A DNA stretch of 64,000 bases, taken from Acetivibrio thermocellus ATCC 27405. Lineage in GTDB: Bacteria > Bacillota > Clostridia > Acetivibrionales > Acetivibrionaceae. Shown here piece by piece: positions 63,779-64,000 of this stretch. Below the pieces are notes generated by a model. That model saw nothing but the letters and a program-made list of their open reading frames with translations. It made no database searches and was not told where the DNA came from. The stretch spans positions 620,001 to 684,000 of the forward strand of contig NC_009012.1 of the NCBI RefSeq assembly GCF_000015865.1. Reading direction: 5' to 3'. Position 1 is the stretch's first letter. The number at the start of each line of letters is the position of its first letter. Both the position numbers and the translations under genes were made by a program.

Positions 63779-64000
63779 GCCTGAAGTTTAAGTCTTTTAT
63801 ATCAATAATATATGCATAAAAGGCATGTTTTGTTGCTTCAAGCCTGTATGAAAATTTATATGAAAATTAATCATTTTTTATTACTTTTAAATATTTTCCG
63901 AATGAATTTTTTCCGATACTTGTTACAGCGATTTAAATAACAGAGTTTATATGCATATATTTTTGACGGTTAAAATATGTATAATGCAGGATTAATAAGA

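Overview
The window is a 64 kb piece of a low-GC, Gram-positive, cellulolytic clostridial chromosome. It most resembles Acetivibrio (Clostridium) thermocellum. The reasons are two dockerin-bearing cellulosomal cellulases (a GH5 matching CelB and a GH9-CBM3c matching CelF), a peptidase-containing ABC transporter whose length and catalytic residues (C21, H99, D115) match PCAT1, strong AGGAGG ribosome sites with frequent TTG/GTG starts, a CIRCE-controlled htpG and a Zur-type zinc operon. Names were assigned by recognition; no database was searched.

Layout. 1-5.2 kb: a small lipoprotein, an orphan OadB/OadG sodium-pump pair, an IS30-type insertion flanked by 14-bp repeats, a cytoplasmic histidine kinase and tRNA-Lys. 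5.4-25.0 kb: a mobile island bounded by pieces of tRNA-Leu genes sharing the core ACTCAAAATC. It carries a tyrosine integrase with a duplicated core-binding domain, two excisionase-like HTH proteins, a HTH-methyltransferase, an XRE repressor with three palindromic operators exactly 33 bp apart, an intact IS66 with an 8-bp target duplication, a five-gene type III restriction-modification operon with an extra PLD/SNF2 helicase, a serine resolvase, and three tandem paralogues of an unrecognised Cys/His-knuckle family. The older parts of the island are sprinkled, on one strand only, with a short motif close to CGGATAAAAC.

25-34 kb: a restriction-endonuclease-like gene, a frameshifted LysM gene, a membrane-anchored HExxH protein, a decapitated HAD hydrolase, and a peptide-modification locus. 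That locus has a radical SAM/SPASM-TPR enzyme, the PCAT transporter and a 90-residue double-glycine precursor with four X-Tyr-Gly motifs. X-Tyr-Gly is the motif of tyramine-excising spliceases (PlpX type), so the peptide is a strong candidate for an undescribed backbone-edited product.

34-64 kb: celB; a Bce-like two-component system with its ABC transporter; an M24 peptidase; a YgjP-type protease; celF; a PP2C phosphatase; a short prepilin peptidase; zur-znuACB with a palindromic operator; htpG with CIRCE; an acyl-CoA synthetase with its XRE-cupin regulator; a LysR regulator; a single-chain purL; a PrsA-like foldase; and asnB with a terminator-like hairpin in its leader.

How parts work together: the cellulases are secreted and docked on the cellulosome. 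The radical SAM enzyme, transporter and precursor form a peptide maturation and export line, and the neighbouring Bce-like module may give self-immunity. The island combines integration, regulation and defence genes. Three genes appear to start at non-canonical codons (ATA or CTG).
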